This document shows positions 50,238-59,759 of a DNA stretch of 64,000 nucleotides, piece after piece. Both the position numbers and the translations under genes were made by a program. Each line of letters starts with the position of its first letter. The stretch's first letter is position 1. Source of the stretch: G963665185 sp049723905 (GTDB lineage: Bacteria > Desulfobacterota > Desulfovibrionia > Desulfovibrionales > Desulfovibrionaceae); NCBI RefSeq assembly GCF_049723905.1, contig NZ_JBJKFD010000001.1:4092001-4156000 (forward strand), in the 5' to 3' direction. The notes beneath the pieces are model-generated. The model saw nothing but the letters and a program-made list of their open reading frames with translations, searched no databases and was not told the origin of the DNA.

Positions 50238-51800
50238 ATGAAACGATCGGACAATATCAGGCAGATTGAAGACAGTTCCCGTGTGTGGGACTTTATCGTT
50301 ATTGGCGGCGGAGCCACTGGTTTGGGTTCGGCCCTGGATGCAGCTGCCAGAGGCTATTCCGTGCTCCTTCTGGAGCAGGGTGACTTTGCCGAGGCCACTT
50401 CCAGCCGCAGCACCAAAATGGTCCACGGCGGCGTCAGATACCTCGCCCAGGGCAATATTTCTCTCGTTATGGAAGCGCTGCACGAACGCGGCCTTCTGCG
50501 CGAAAACGCACCGCACATGTGCTACAACCAGAAGTTCGTGGTGCCGGACTACAAGTGGTGGGGCCTTCCCTACTACGGTGTGGGCCTCAAAGCCTACGAC
50601 ATGCTCGCCCGCAAATACAGCTTTGGTTCCTCCCAGATACTTTTCAAGAAAAGCGTTGTACGGGAAATTCCCGGCGTGCTTCAGGACCACCTCAAGGGCG
50701 GCGTAACCTACCACGACGGGCAGTTCGACGACGCCCGCCTCGCTATCACCCTCGCCAAAACAATGGCCGATCTGGGTGGCGTTCCCGTCAACTACATGCG
50801 CGTTACCGGGCTGATCAAAAGCTCGGGCTTTGTCGTCGGCGTCCAGGCCGAAGACAAACTCAGCGGCGAGACTTACGAAATCAAGGGCAAAGCAGTCATC
50901 AACGCCACCGGTATCTTTACCGACGATGTGATGAACATGGACAATTCCGATCACAAAAAACTCATAGCTCCCAGCCAGGGCATCCACGTGGTCATCGACC
51001 GCCAGTTCCTGGGGGGAAGCACCGGCATCATGGTTCCCAAAACCGACGACGGCCGGGTGATCTTCTTTGTTCCGTGGCACGGCAAGGTTGTTGTGGGCAC
51101 GACGGATACGCCCATAGACCATGTCTGCACAGAGCCCAAACCGTTTGATGAAGAAATCGATTTTCTTGTAGACCATTCCTCCCGTTATCTCACAAAGCCG
51201 TTCACGCGCGCAGACATCCGCAGCGTGTTCACCGGCATCCGTCCCCTTATCTCCGCAGGCAAGGAAGGCGGCAAAACTTCAGCCCTTTCCAGGGATCACT
51301 TCCTGACGGTATCTCCGAACAAACTCCTGACCATCGCTGGCGGGAAATGGACCACGTATAGACATATGGCCGAAGATTGCATAGATAACGCAATCAAGAT
51401 GGGCGGACTTACTTTCCGTCCATGTGCGACCACGCATCTCAAATTGCATGGTTACACAGAGACATACGACCACAACGACCATATGCATGTGTACGGCAGC
51501 GAAGCTGCGGAAGTTAGGGCGCTTGCCGGAGAGCTGCCCGAGCTCGATGCACCTATGCACGAGCGGCTTCCCTACTCCTGGTTGGAAGTGGTTTGGGCGG
51601 TACGTCACGAATGTGCACTGAGCGTGGCGGATGCGCTGGCGCGCAGAACCAGAGCGTTGATTCTGGATGCGAAGGCCGCTGCTGAAGCTGCCCCCAAGGC
51701 CGCAGAGATCATGGCTGCGGAGCTTGGCAGAGACGAACAATGGATCAAGACGCAGGTTGAGCAATTTACCGAGTTGTCCAGGAACTACACGGTAAGCTAA
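50238..51800 (+). CDS. glpD: Glycerol-3-phosphate dehydrogenase, FAD-dependent
   Basis: A 520-residue flavoenzyme. DFIVIGGGATGLGSALDAAARG near residue 20 is the FAD-binding motif. STKMVHGGVRYLAQG is the FAD-dependent G3PDH signature and KLLTIAGGKWTTYR the second. The C-terminal helical domain is present. It oxidises sn-glycerol-3-phosphate to dihydroxyacetone phosphate and delivers electrons to the membrane quinone pool. AAGGG lies 8 bases before ATG 50238; the GTG at 50229 is less likely. It is first of glpD-glpF-glpK. Confidence 0.95.
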   Translation: MKRSDNIRQIEDSSRVWDFIVIGGGATGLGSALDAAARGYSVLLLEQGDFAEATSSRSTKMVHGGVRYLAQGNISLVMEALHERGLLRENAPHMCYNQKFVVPDYKWWGLPYYGVGLKAYDMLARKYSFGSSQILFKKSVVREIPGVLQDHLKGGVTYHDGQFDDARLAITLAKTMADLGGVPVNYMRVTGLIKSSGFVVGVQAEDKLSGETYEIKGKAVINATGIFTDDVMNMDNSDHKKLIAPSQGIHVVIDRQFLGGSTGIMVPKTDDGRVIFFVPWHGKVVVGTTDTPIDHVCTEPKPFDEEIDFLVDHSSRYLTKPFTRADIRSVFTGIRPLISAGKEGGKTSALSRDHFLTVSPNKLLTIAGGKWTTYRHMAEDCIDNAIKMGGLTFRPCATTHLKLHGYTETYDHNDHMHVYGSEAAEVRALAGELPELDAPMHERLPYSWLEVVWAVRHECALSVADALARRTRALILDAKAAAEAAPKAAEIMAAELGRDEQWIKTQVEQFTELSRNYTVS

Positions 51801-51935
51801 AGCTGCGTCTTTGATTTTTATGCATAAAGGCGTCCGGTTCAGGGGAAACCGGCAGGTTCTTTAACGCTCTTCAATGTGTTCGTTTCCGAAAGGAAATGTG
51901 TGTCTTCACATGGATCAACTCGATGGGAGAAAATC

Positions 51936-52643
51936 ATGAACGTCTTTCTTGCTGAACTTGTGGGTACTTTGATCCTGACTCTGTTTGGATGCGGAGTGTG
52001 TGCCAACGTTATCCTGAACAAATCCAAAGGCCAGAACAGTGGCTGGATCGTCATCACCTTCGGGTGGGGATTTGCCGTTGCCTTTGCCGTGTACGCCGTT
52101 GGCAAGTACTCCGGTGCTCATGTCAACCCGGCTGTTACCATCGGTCTCGCTTCCGTCGGCGCACTGCCCTGGTCGCAGGTTCCTGTTTACATTGCCGGAC
52201 AGATGGTAGGTGGCTTTCTGGGTGCCGCTATCTGCTGGTTGGCCTATCTTCCCCATTGGGGAGCCACTGAAGACACCGAGGCCAAGCTGGCCGTGTTCTC
52301 CACTGGTCCTGCCATCCGTTCCACCGGCGCCAACTTCCTTTGCGAATTTATCGGTACCGCCGCACTGCTGTACGGTCTGCTCGCTCTGGGCGCCAACGAA
52401 TTCAGTCAGGGACTCAACCCCCTCATCGTTGGTTTCTACATCGTAGCTATCGGTCTTTCCCTTGGTGGTCCCACTGGATACGCTATCAACCCCGCTCGTG
52501 ACCTCGGTCCCCGTATCGCGCACGCCCTGCTGCCCATCGCTGGCAAAGGCGGAAACGATTGGGGCTACTCCTGGATTCCTGTTGTCGCTCCCATTTGCGG
52601 CGGCGTTGCCGGTTCGCTGTTGTACAAGGCGCTGGTCGGCTAG
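51936..52643 (+). CDS. glpF: Glycerol facilitator (aquaglyceroporin)
   Basis: A 235-residue MIP channel with six membrane helices. The two pore motifs are visible: HVNPAVT and INPARDLGPR, where D after NPAR marks the glycerol branch. The long loop before helix 4 is typical. ATG 51936 follows GGGAGA. It lies between glpD and glpK with about 135 and 77 bases between genes, so all three form one operon. Confidence 0.95.
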   Translation: MNVFLAELVGTLILTLFGCGVCANVILNKSKGQNSGWIVITFGWGFAVAFAVYAVGKYSGAHVNPAVTIGLASVGALPWSQVPVYIAGQMVGGFLGAAICWLAYLPHWGATEDTEAKLAVFSTGPAIRSTGANFLCEFIGTAALLYGLLALGANEFSQGLNPLIVGFYIVAIGLSLGGPTGYAINPARDLGPRIAHALLPIAGKGGNDWGYSWIPVVAPICGGVAGSLLYKALVG

Positions 52644-52720
52644 TTCCGTCCAGCACGTTGTTTGAGTCATACGATACACAGTAAGGGATGGAGACAATCC
52701 ATTCGAACAAGGGGAAAAAA

Positions 52721-54214
52721 ATGAGCCATAAGTATGTTCTGTCCATCGACCAGGGAACCACAAGCTCTCGAGCCATTCTTTTCAACAAGAAAGGCGACAT
52801 CGTTGCTGTAACTCAAAAAGAGTTCACGCAGATCTTCCCCAATCCCGGCTGGGTCGAGCATGACGCCATGGAAATCTGGTCTTCGGTGCAGTCGGTCGTG
52901 GCGGAAGCCTTGTCCCAGCCCGAGATCAGTGCCAGCGAAATTGCCTGCATCGGCATTACCAACCAGCGTGAAACCGCGGTTGTTTGGGATAAGAACACCG
53001 GCAAGCCCGTGTACAACGCCATTGTTTGGCAGTCCCGCCAGACCATGGGTGTCTGCAACGAACTCAAGGGCCAGGGCCTGGACCCCATGTTCCGCGAGAA
53101 GACCGGTCTGCTGATCGACGCCTACTTCTCCGGCACCAAGGTCAAATGGATCCTCGACAATGTCGAAGGCGCCCGTGAAAAAGCCGAAAAGGGCGATCTG
53201 CTCTTCGGCACCATCGACACCTGGCTGGTCTGGAAAATGACCGGCGGCAAGGTGCATGTAACCGACTACACCAACGCATCCCGTACGCTCATGTACAACA
53301 TCCACGAGCTCAAGTGGGATGAAGAGCTTCTGAAACACCTGACCGTTCCCGCTTCCATGCTGCCCGAAGTTCGTCCTTCCTCGGACGTCTACGGAAAAAC
53401 CTTGAAGGAATCCTTCCAGGGCCACGAGATTCCGATCTCCGGCATGGCTGGCGACCAGCAGGCCGCCCTGTTCGGACAGGCCTGCTTCAGCGAAGGCATG
53501 GCCAAGAACACTTATGGCACCGGCTGCTTTATGCTGATGAACACCGGCGAAAAAGCCGTACCTTCCAAGAACGGCCTGCTGACCACCATCGCCTGGGGCG
53601 TTGACGGCAAGGTAGAGTACGCTCTGGAAGGTTCCATCTTCGTGGCCGGTTCTGCCGTACAGTGGCTGCGCGACGGTCTGCGCATGTTCCGCGAAGCCCG
53701 CGACAGCGAACTGTACGCTACCCGCGTTCTGGGCACCGACGGCGTGTACATGGTACCGGCATTCGTCGGTCTGGGCGCTCCCTACTGGGATTCCGAAGTG
53801 CGCGGCGCCGTATTCGGCCTGACCCGCGGCACCACCAAGGAACACTTCGTGCGTGCAACGCTCGAATCGCTCACCTACCAGACCAAAGACGTGCTCTCCG
53901 CCATGGAAGCCGACTCCGGTATCAAGCTGGAAAAACTGCGCGTGGACGGCGGCGCTGTAGCCAACGACCTGCTGCTGCAGATCCAGGCAGACGTACTGGG
54001 CGTTCCCGTGGAACGTCCGCTGTGCATCGAAACAACCGCCCTGGGCGCCGCCTACCTGGCCGGTCTTGCCGTGGGCTTCTGGCAGGACAAGAACGACATC
54101 ACGCAGAACTTTGGCGTGGATCGTACTTTCTCCCCCAAGATGTCCGAAGAAGACTCTGCCAAGCTGTATGAAGGCTGGCAGAAAGCGGTCAAAGCGACCA
54201 TGGCCTTCAAATAA
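52721..54214 (+). CDS. glpK: Glycerol kinase
   Basis: A 497-residue FGGY-family kinase. The N-terminal DQGTTSSRAILF is the phosphate loop; GIRTNQRET-like IGITNQRETAVVWD and GKPVYNAIVWQSRQT follow; in the C-domain YGTGCFMLMNTG and LRVDGGAVANDLLLQIQAD are the FGGY signatures. It phosphorylates glycerol with ATP to glycerol-3-phosphate, trapping it in the cell. AAGGGG is before ATG 52721. A terminator follows the stop. Confidence 0.96.
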   Translation: MSHKYVLSIDQGTTSSRAILFNKKGDIVAVTQKEFTQIFPNPGWVEHDAMEIWSSVQSVVAEALSQPEISASEIACIGITNQRETAVVWDKNTGKPVYNAIVWQSRQTMGVCNELKGQGLDPMFREKTGLLIDAYFSGTKVKWILDNVEGAREKAEKGDLLFGTIDTWLVWKMTGGKVHVTDYTNASRTLMYNIHELKWDEELLKHLTVPASMLPEVRPSSDVYGKTLKESFQGHEIPISGMAGDQQAALFGQACFSEGMAKNTYGTGCFMLMNTGEKAVPSKNGLLTTIAWGVDGKVEYALEGSIFVAGSAVQWLRDGLRMFREARDSELYATRVLGTDGVYMVPAFVGLGAPYWDSEVRGAVFGLTRGTTKEHFVRATLESLTYQTKDVLSAMEADSGIKLEKLRVDGGAVANDLLLQIQADVLGVPVERPLCIETTALGAAYLAGLAVGFWQDKNDITQNFGVDRTFSPKMSEEDSAKLYEGWQKAVKATMAFK

Positions 54215-54277
54215 AGCACTCCTTACCCGCGCTCGGTCCGTGAGGCAAACACGGACTGGACGCGGATACCCTACTCT

Positions 54278-54309
54278 AAGGGGACCGGCGTATCCGGTCC
54301 CCTTTTTTA
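54278..54309 (+). terminator. Intrinsic terminator of the glp operon
   Basis: AAGGGGACCGG and CCGGTCCCCTT pair around CGTAT and are followed by a run of T. Confidence 0.93.
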
Positions 54310-54675
54310 TTGTGGGTAAGATTTTGGAGCCAGAATTTGGGGGTGATTGCAGCAGGGATTGAGAACGCAGCCTGGGACTCCCGTTCGCAAGCATGGTTGC
54401 ACGGGGCCCTTGAAGCCAAAGACTGCAAGAAAGCCAAAGAGCGTTGATGACTTTGAGATGCCTTTTACGTGCGTAAAAGGAAAATGCCAGGTGAATCCAG
54501 ACGCGATCAGACGCGAGTGTTGTCAGGAAAAGGCTGGGCGTGGTTCCGGGGCGGAAAGAAGAGCGTGCTCATAACGCCGGGGCGGAGAAAAAAGAGCGGG
54601 GCGGAAAGACGTTGGTGAATGGTCTGTTCCGCCCGTACAAGTGGGTGGCGAGAGCGCTGTCGCAGCTCGTCGCAG
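54310..54675. other. Intergenic, no gene seen
   Basis: No open frame with start signal or domain was found. The stretch is the shared 3' region of the glp operon and the small gene on the minus strand. Confidence 0.4.
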
Positions 54676-54936
54676 TTACTTGTTGCCTTCCTTGATGATC
54701 ATCTTGGCGACATTAATGTCGTACGCCTGTCCGGGATCGAAAGCTTTTTTGTTTTCATAGGAGGCAGCGGCCTTTTTGATGGCTCCGTAAGGAACCCAGC
54801 CGTGCTCTTCCCAGAGCTTTTCATCATCCTGGTTCCACAGTCTGAACCAGACGTCGGTTTCGTCCTCCTGAACATACATGCGGACTTTCTTGTTTTCCGG
54901 GAACGGGTAATAGAAAAGGCCTTTCTCGTCTTTCAT
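54676..54936 (-). CDS. Small conserved protein of unknown function
   Basis: An 86-residue cytoplasmic protein, rich in charged and aromatic residues (RMYVQEDETDVWFRLWNQDDEKLWEEHGW). No known domain was recognised. The ATG at 54936 has AAAGGA 8 bases before it. It starts 50 bases past the stop of the TPR/GGDEF gene, so both may be one transcript. Confidence 0.6.
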   Translation of the reverse strand: MKDEKGLFYYPFPENKKVRMYVQEDETDVWFRLWNQDDEKLWEEHGWVPYGAIKKAAASYENKKAFDPGQAYDINVAKMIIKEGNK

Positions 54937-54986
54937 ATGCTATGTCCTTTGCGCGGGAATTTGCCTGGTTGTACCCGGCTGGGAGT

Positions 54987-57419
54987 TCAAGTCAAGTTGG
55001 CGGCGCGGGTGCGTGCCCGGGCGGCTTCGTCCTTGTCGCCCATGGCGGCCAGTCCATCGGCCAGGAACTTCCAGTACACGGGGCTGGAAGGCTTTATCTC
55101 CACACACTTGCGGCCCAGCGCCACGGCGATTTCCGGGTCTTCGCCGGAATCGAGGTAGAGCTTGGCAAGCAGATAGATGGATTGGGCGTCGCCCGGATTG
55201 TGGGTGACGGCCTTGTGCAGCAGATCGCGGGCCTTGTCCGGCTGGTCGGTTGCCAGGGCCAAGCGCGCCAGATGCCTTGCCGCGGCACCTTCGCCGCCCG
55301 GCAGCTTTACCGCCTTGCGCAGCGTGGTGGCGGCCTGCTTGTACTGCTTTTTGGCTTCTTGAATCTGGCCCAGGCGGATAAGGCTGAAAAGATGGTCGGG
55401 GTCTATCTTCAGGCAGCGGCGGAAGGCCTTGGCCGCTGCCGCATCGTCGCCCATGCGCAGGCAGGAATAGCCGAAGTTGTACACGGCCATCAGGTTTTTC
55501 GGATCGCGCTCCATAACCTGCCGGAACGTGGCCGCGGCCTGGTCCAGTTTGGAAAGACGGGCGTAGCATACGGCCAGGGAGTTGCGGGAAAGCGTGTTGT
55601 CTTCGTCCAGCAGCAGGGAACGCTTGTATTCTTCTATGGCGGCATACACGTCGCCATGCGAAAAAAGACGGTCCGCGCTGATGTTCAGGGAAATGCTGTC
55701 AAATACGGCTGCCTTGGGCGTGTCGAGCAGCAGGGCGTGGTCCAGGGCTTTGCGGCTGTTTTCCAGCACGTCGGACTTGGCATAGTCCAGGCAGGGAAAA
55801 TACCCCACGCCCAGCGCCGGGGTGACGCCCAACCGCTGTACGGCCTGCTCGCAATACTTCTGCGCGGCCCGGGCCATGGCCTCGGGCGTGCCCTGTTGCA
55901 CGATGCAGGCCAGAGCGGCCAGCCCGTAGCGACCAGCAGTAATTTCAGCACCGAAAATTTCGTGCATGAGGGAGGCGGCGTCTTTGACGCGGTTCTCGAT
56001 TTCCTTTCGGTTGCCCGTGGTGGGTGCGCCGTTGGTGCCTTCCAGACGAATCATGACCAGGGCATAACTTTCCAGCTGGCTCTGCTCGCGCGCCAGGCAG
56101 GAAAGGAAACCAGTGTAGCCGTACAGCCCGGTGAGTATATCCTTTTGCGGCGGTTTGGCCGGATTTGGGGGGCCGTTGCGTTTGCCCGGCTCGTCCAGCA
56201 GGGAGAGGCGGTCGCCCGGTTCCAGGGGCCAGGCCGGGTCGCTCACGTCCATTATTTCCGCAAAGGCCATGTCTTCCTGCGCCTCGGTAATGACGATTTC
56301 ACCCTTGTACATGGCAGGGTAGCGGCCGAGCAGTCGCTGTCCGTCGCCACTCTTGGCTTCCGCTTCGTCCAGAAATTTGGGGGACCAGACAAGAAAACGC
56401 AGCCCTTCGGCCGCGTCCACGTCGCGCCCCAGATTCAGGGAAAGGCGGTTCATGGGCAGCATTTCCAGGATGGCGCCGCCTTGTTCCAGAATGCGGCCAA
56501 AGGAAAAGGCACGGTCGCGGCCGTGCTCTTTGGCCACGGACATGGCCTTAAGCGCCTTGAAAAGAAGAATTTTCGCCATTTCGCCGGGATGGCTGGCTAT
56601 CTGCGCACCCCGCAGGTCGTTGGGGTAGGAGGCGCAGCCCAGGCTGGCCGTAAGGCGCACGTGTTCTCCGTCCTTCAGGGTAAAGGATTCGGCATGCACG
56701 GCGCAGCGAATCTTGTCGGCCAGCTTGAGGCATTTGGCAGGCGTGGTGTCGGGCATGAGCACGGCGAATTCGTCCTTGTCCAACCGGCACAGGCTGGCGT
56801 TTTTCGGACAGGCCTTGCGCAGCCGCCGGGCCATTTCGTCGAACACGTCGTCTCCGGCGCGGAATCCGTGGGTTTGGGCCACGGTCTTGAAATGGTCGAG
56901 GTTGCAGACCAGCATGGAAAGTCGGCCCGATATGCCAAGGCCCGGATCGATGCAGGCATCCGCGGCAGGCAGTACGCAGTTCTGGGCCTGCTCTATGGTG
57001 CGGCGCAACAGGTCCATGAAGGCGTGTTTGTTCAGCAGTCCGGTAAGCGGATCGCATTGAGCGGTTTTCGCCAGGGCTATATTTTCCAGAAAAAGCGAGG
57101 CCACGCCGGGCAGCACGACTGTCATGGTGGTGGGTGCGGCCAGCCGTATACCGCGGGCCAGGAAGACGCCGAGAGGCTTGTCCCTGTGCACCAGGGGCAG
57201 CAGCAGGCGGTGTTCATCCTTGAGATAGACGGCTTTGCCCGATGACGGATCAAAAGTGGTCTCGTCGGCTACGGCCTGTTCTCCCGTGTCCTTGGGAAAG
57301 TACAGGCTGGACGATTTGAATGTGATGAACCGGGCCAGGGTGGCCTGGAGTTCGCGCTCATGGAGAATGAGGTCCTGGGCCGAAAGAGGGACAAGTGATG
57401 ATGGCATGTTCTTGGGCAT
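54987..57419 (-). CDS. Degenerate GGDEF domain protein with TPR tail
   Basis: An 810-residue cytoplasmic protein. An N-terminal GAF-like part (LVHRDKPLGVFLARGIRLAAPTTM) is followed by a diguanylate-cyclase-like domain: PLTGLLNKHAFMDLLRRTI, then RLDKDEFAVLMP in place of the catalytic RxGGDEF, so it probably does not make c-di-GMP. A second GGDEF-like copy follows (DILTGLYGYTGFLSCLAREQ). About five TPR units fill the C-terminal 250 residues (LAVCYARLSKLDQAAATFRQVM, then FGYSCLRMGDDAAAAKAFRR). The ATG at 57419 lies 14 bases after the previous gene; the ribosome site is weak. Probably a scaffold or nucleotide-sensing regulator. Confidence 0.8.
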   Translation of the reverse strand: MPKNMPSSLVPLSAQDLILHERELQATLARFITFKSSSLYFPKDTGEQAVADETTFDPSSGKAVYLKDEHRLLLPLVHRDKPLGVFLARGIRLAAPTTMTVVLPGVASLFLENIALAKTAQCDPLTGLLNKHAFMDLLRRTIEQAQNCVLPAADACIDPGLGISGRLSMLVCNLDHFKTVAQTHGFRAGDDVFDEMARRLRKACPKNASLCRLDKDEFAVLMPDTTPAKCLKLADKIRCAVHAESFTLKDGEHVRLTASLGCASYPNDLRGAQIASHPGEMAKILLFKALKAMSVAKEHGRDRAFSFGRILEQGGAILEMLPMNRLSLNLGRDVDAAEGLRFLVWSPKFLDEAEAKSGDGQRLLGRYPAMYKGEIVITEAQEDMAFAEIMDVSDPAWPLEPGDRLSLLDEPGKRNGPPNPAKPPQKDILTGLYGYTGFLSCLAREQSQLESYALVMIRLEGTNGAPTTGNRKEIENRVKDAASLMHEIFGAEITAGRYGLAALACIVQQGTPEAMARAAQKYCEQAVQRLGVTPALGVGYFPCLDYAKSDVLENSRKALDHALLLDTPKAAVFDSISLNISADRLFSHGDVYAAIEEYKRSLLLDEDNTLSRNSLAVCYARLSKLDQAAATFRQVMERDPKNLMAVYNFGYSCLRMGDDAAAAKAFRRCLKIDPDHLFSLIRLGQIQEAKKQYKQAATTLRKAVKLPGGEGAAARHLARLALATDQPDKARDLLHKAVTHNPGDAQSIYLLAKLYLDSGEDPEIAVALGRKCVEIKPSSPVYWKFLADGLAAMGDKDEAARARTRAANLT

Positions 57420-57432
57420 TGGCTGGCTTTGC

Positions 57433-58152
57433 CTAGTAGGGGCGTCGTTTGGGCGCGGCGTTGCGCAACCTGTGGGACGGGACCGGCGCATAGAGCGGAT
57501 AGATGGGATTGGCACGGGTCCACCATCCGTCCTGCGGGGTCCTCGCATAGGTCAGACCGGTAACGAATTTGATGCTTTTGTAGGCCAGATCATACGGGCA
57601 GACAACGCGCATGGGTGCGCCGCGGTCGTGCGAAAGAGGTTTTCCGGCCAGTTGCAGGGCCATAAGGTAGTCGAGTTTGGAATCCAGCAGATCGCTCAGG
57701 GGAAAGGACTCCACGTAATGGTCGAGCCCGCCCGGCGTGCTGCGGGTGGTACCAAAGGAATGGAAAACAGCCCACTTCGCTTCGGGAGCGGGAGGGGCCA
57801 GACGGGTCAGCTCGGCAAAGCGAAAGCCTCCCCAGGTTGCGTCGTTGACGGACCAGCCTTCCACGCAATGAAAATCCGAGGTCTGTTCCACCTGGGGCAG
57901 AGCCTGCAGTTCGTCATAGCCAAGGCTGATGGCTTTGGACGTCAGGCCGCTGATGCGAAAGGAGTAGGGAACCGTTGTTCCACCGGGCATGAGGAAATGT
58001 CCGGTTTTAGGATCAAAGCTGTAATCGTCCCTATCCACCGTGCGTGTGGGAAAAAGCGGTGCAGCCATGGCAGGAAGCCATGGAGAAAAGGCGGCCACGG
58101 CCCCGAGAATCCCGGTGCCCATAAGCACGGTACGACGACGGAGAGCGGCCAT
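57433..58152 (-). CDS. Sulfite-oxidase-fold molybdopterin protein, Tat-exported
   Basis: A 239-residue protein with the oxidoreductase molybdopterin-binding fold of sulfite oxidase and MsrP (YedY). The N-terminus RRRTVLMGTGILGAVAAF is a twin-arginine-like export signal. SDFHCVEGWSV supplies the Cys that ligates Mo, and DHYVESFPL and GAPMRVVCPYDLAYKSIKFV are family elements. It lacks the C-terminal dimer domain of true sulfite oxidases. No MsrQ heme partner lies beside it; instead a small Cys-rich exported protein follows upstream. Substrate unknown. Confidence 0.82.
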   Translation of the reverse strand: MAALRRRTVLMGTGILGAVAAFSPWLPAMAAPLFPTRTVDRDDYSFDPKTGHFLMPGGTTVPYSFRISGLTSKAISLGYDELQALPQVEQTSDFHCVEGWSVNDATWGGFRFAELTRLAPPAPEAKWAVFHSFGTTRSTPGGLDHYVESFPLSDLLDSKLDYLMALQLAGKPLSHDRGAPMRVVCPYDLAYKSIKFVTGLTYARTPQDGWWTRANPIYPLYAPVPSHRLRNAAPKRRPY

Positions 58153-58203
58153 CCTGTCAGGCTCCGGTGCGGCCGTTGGAGGCCGCGTGGTTTTTTGTGC
58201 TGC

Positions 58204-58518
58204 TTACTCGGCGACGCATTTGCCGTCGCATTCCGCAAACTGCTTGTTGCACTCGTCGCTCAGTTTCTCCTGGTCCACGCCTTTATCGCAAGGTACGCAT
58301 GAAAAGGGGACATCCCAGCACATTCCTTCGGGCAGGTGTACGCTCCCGATGTACTTGCCGTCGGGATTGCCGATTTCCAGAAACGGGCAGGTTTCCTTGT
58401 CGTTGGGCACCTGTTTGTAGCAGGAAACGCCGTAATCGTCGCAGAAATACTTGGCCTGCGCCGGAGCGGAAAGAAAAAGAATGGCGGCCAGAATGGTCAG
58501 TAGGGAAAACGTACGCAT
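58204..58518 (-). CDS. Small cysteine-rich exported protein
   Basis: A 104-residue protein with a signal peptide (LLTILAAILFLSAPAQA) and a mature part with ten cysteines (YFCDDYGVSCYKQ, TCPFLE, MCWDVPFSCVPC, ECNKQFAECDGKC), likely disulfide-bonded. No family was recognised. GAGG precedes ATG 58518. It lies 51 bases upstream of the molybdopterin-protein gene and could be its periplasmic partner. Confidence 0.65.
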   Translation of the reverse strand: MRTFSLLTILAAILFLSAPAQAKYFCDDYGVSCYKQVPNDKETCPFLEIGNPDGKYIGSVHLPEGMCWDVPFSCVPCDKGVDQEKLSDECNKQFAECDGKCVAE

Positions 58519-58628
58519 ATGTATACCTCGCGATAAAGTTCTTGCGTTAGCAAACAACTACACGTCCCGGAGAAATTCGTCCAGCCTTGGCGGGGCGGAA
58601 AACGGAACAGCCGGATTACGAACGCGGC

Positions 58629-59759
58629 TTAAGGATGTGGAGCGCATTCCCCGGAAAGGGCACGGTCCAGTGTAACGGCAAAATCCTGCACATTGGTCAG
58701 AATGGCCTTGGCGGTCAGGGAGCCTCGATCTGCCAGTTTGCTTACGGCGAATTCGGACATGTCCACGCTGAAAAAGTAGACGGGGCGCACCCGGCCTTCC
58801 TCTTCGTTCTGTCCATTTTCCTCCACATGGTAGCTCGGGGTCATGTTGCCGGTAGCTATGGTGTGCAGCTGGGTTGCCATGGTGATGACCGTGGTGGCCC
58901 GGCTGGCCAGCTCGCGCATGGCGTCCTGTGCCTTGTACGCATCGGCCATTACTTCGGGCATGGGGCCGTCGTCGCGTATGGAGCCGGAAAGAACGAACGG
59001 CACGTTCAGGGCGACCAGCTCGCGCATGATGCCGTTGCGTATCATGCCCGACTCCACCGCCTTGCGGATGGACCCGGCGGCCCGGACGCGGTTGAGGGTT
59101 TCCAGATGGTTGTAATGTCCCTGGGGTGCCGGTTGCTTGGTGTATATTTCCAGCCCCAGGGCCGTGCCCATGAGGGCACCTTCCAGGTCGTGCGTTGCCA
59201 GGGCGTTGCCTGCCAGCAGGCCGTGCACGTAGCCGTTGGCGATGAGGTTGGAAAAGGCGTTGCGGGCGTCGGAGTCGAACACCACCGCAGGGCCCAGCAC
59301 CCAGAGGATGAAGCCGCTGTCGCGTTCAAAGCGCAGCAGGTCGTAAAGAAAATCGTAGTCAATGGAAAAGGAGGTCTCGCGCGTCAGCCCGGTGCGGAAG
59401 GCGAAGGCTTCCCGGTCGGGCGCGAACTGGGGGAAACCGGTGACATGCACGTAAATGCCCTGCTCGCCGTGTTCGGTACGGCCCACGGCCACGAGGTCGC
59501 CTTTTTTCAGGTTGCGGAACTCCACGGCCTCGAAGCTGCCGCTTTTGCGGCGTACTGCCACGCAGTCCATGCGCGGATTTTGCAGCAGCTTCCATTCGTT
59601 GTTTCCGCAGTGGTAGTATTCTGGGTATATGGTGGTGGCGTGGAAGTCATCGGGCGCGACCCCCTTGTACGGGGCCGGAATCAGGGTGACGGGAGGTGCG
59701 TCACAAAGGGGAGCGGCGGAAAAATCCGGCGGTTCGTATGTGGGCAATGTAAAGGACAT
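58629..59759 (-). CDS. COG1915 protein, archaeal-type ornithine cyclodeaminase-like
   Basis: A 376-residue cytoplasmic protein of the COG1915/TIGR00300 family (the LOR/SDH-type N-terminal domain). An archaeal member has been shown to convert ornithine to proline (ornithine cyclodeaminase). Visible conserved parts are APDDFHATTIYPEYYHCG, then GPAVVFDSDARNAFSNLIANGYVHGLLAGNALATHD with its Rossmann-like turn, and VPFVLSGSIRDDGPMPEV. GGAGG precedes ATG 59759. It is divergent from the COG2403 gene, an association that suggests a joint amino-acid or amine pathway (inference). Confidence 0.78.
   Translation of the reverse strand: MSFTLPTYEPPDFSAAPLCDAPPVTLIPAPYKGVAPDDFHATTIYPEYYHCGNNEWKLLQNPRMDCVAVRRKSGSFEAVEFRNLKKGDLVAVGRTEHGEQGIYVHVTGFPQFAPDREAFAFRTGLTRETSFSIDYDFLYDLLRFERDSGFILWVLGPAVVFDSDARNAFSNLIANGYVHGLLAGNALATHDLEGALMGTALGLEIYTKQPAPQGHYNHLETLNRVRAAGSIRKAVESGMIRNGIMRELVALNVPFVLSGSIRDDGPMPEVMADAYKAQDAMRELASRATTVITMATQLHTIATGNMTPSYHVEENGQNEEEGRVRPVYFFSVDMSEFAVSKLADRGSLTAKAILTNVQDFAVTLDRALSGECAPHP

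Noticed and set aside
54942..57245. Plus-strand open frame of about 770 codons
   Set aside because: Shadow of the GGDEF/TPR gene, with no start signal or recognisable domain.
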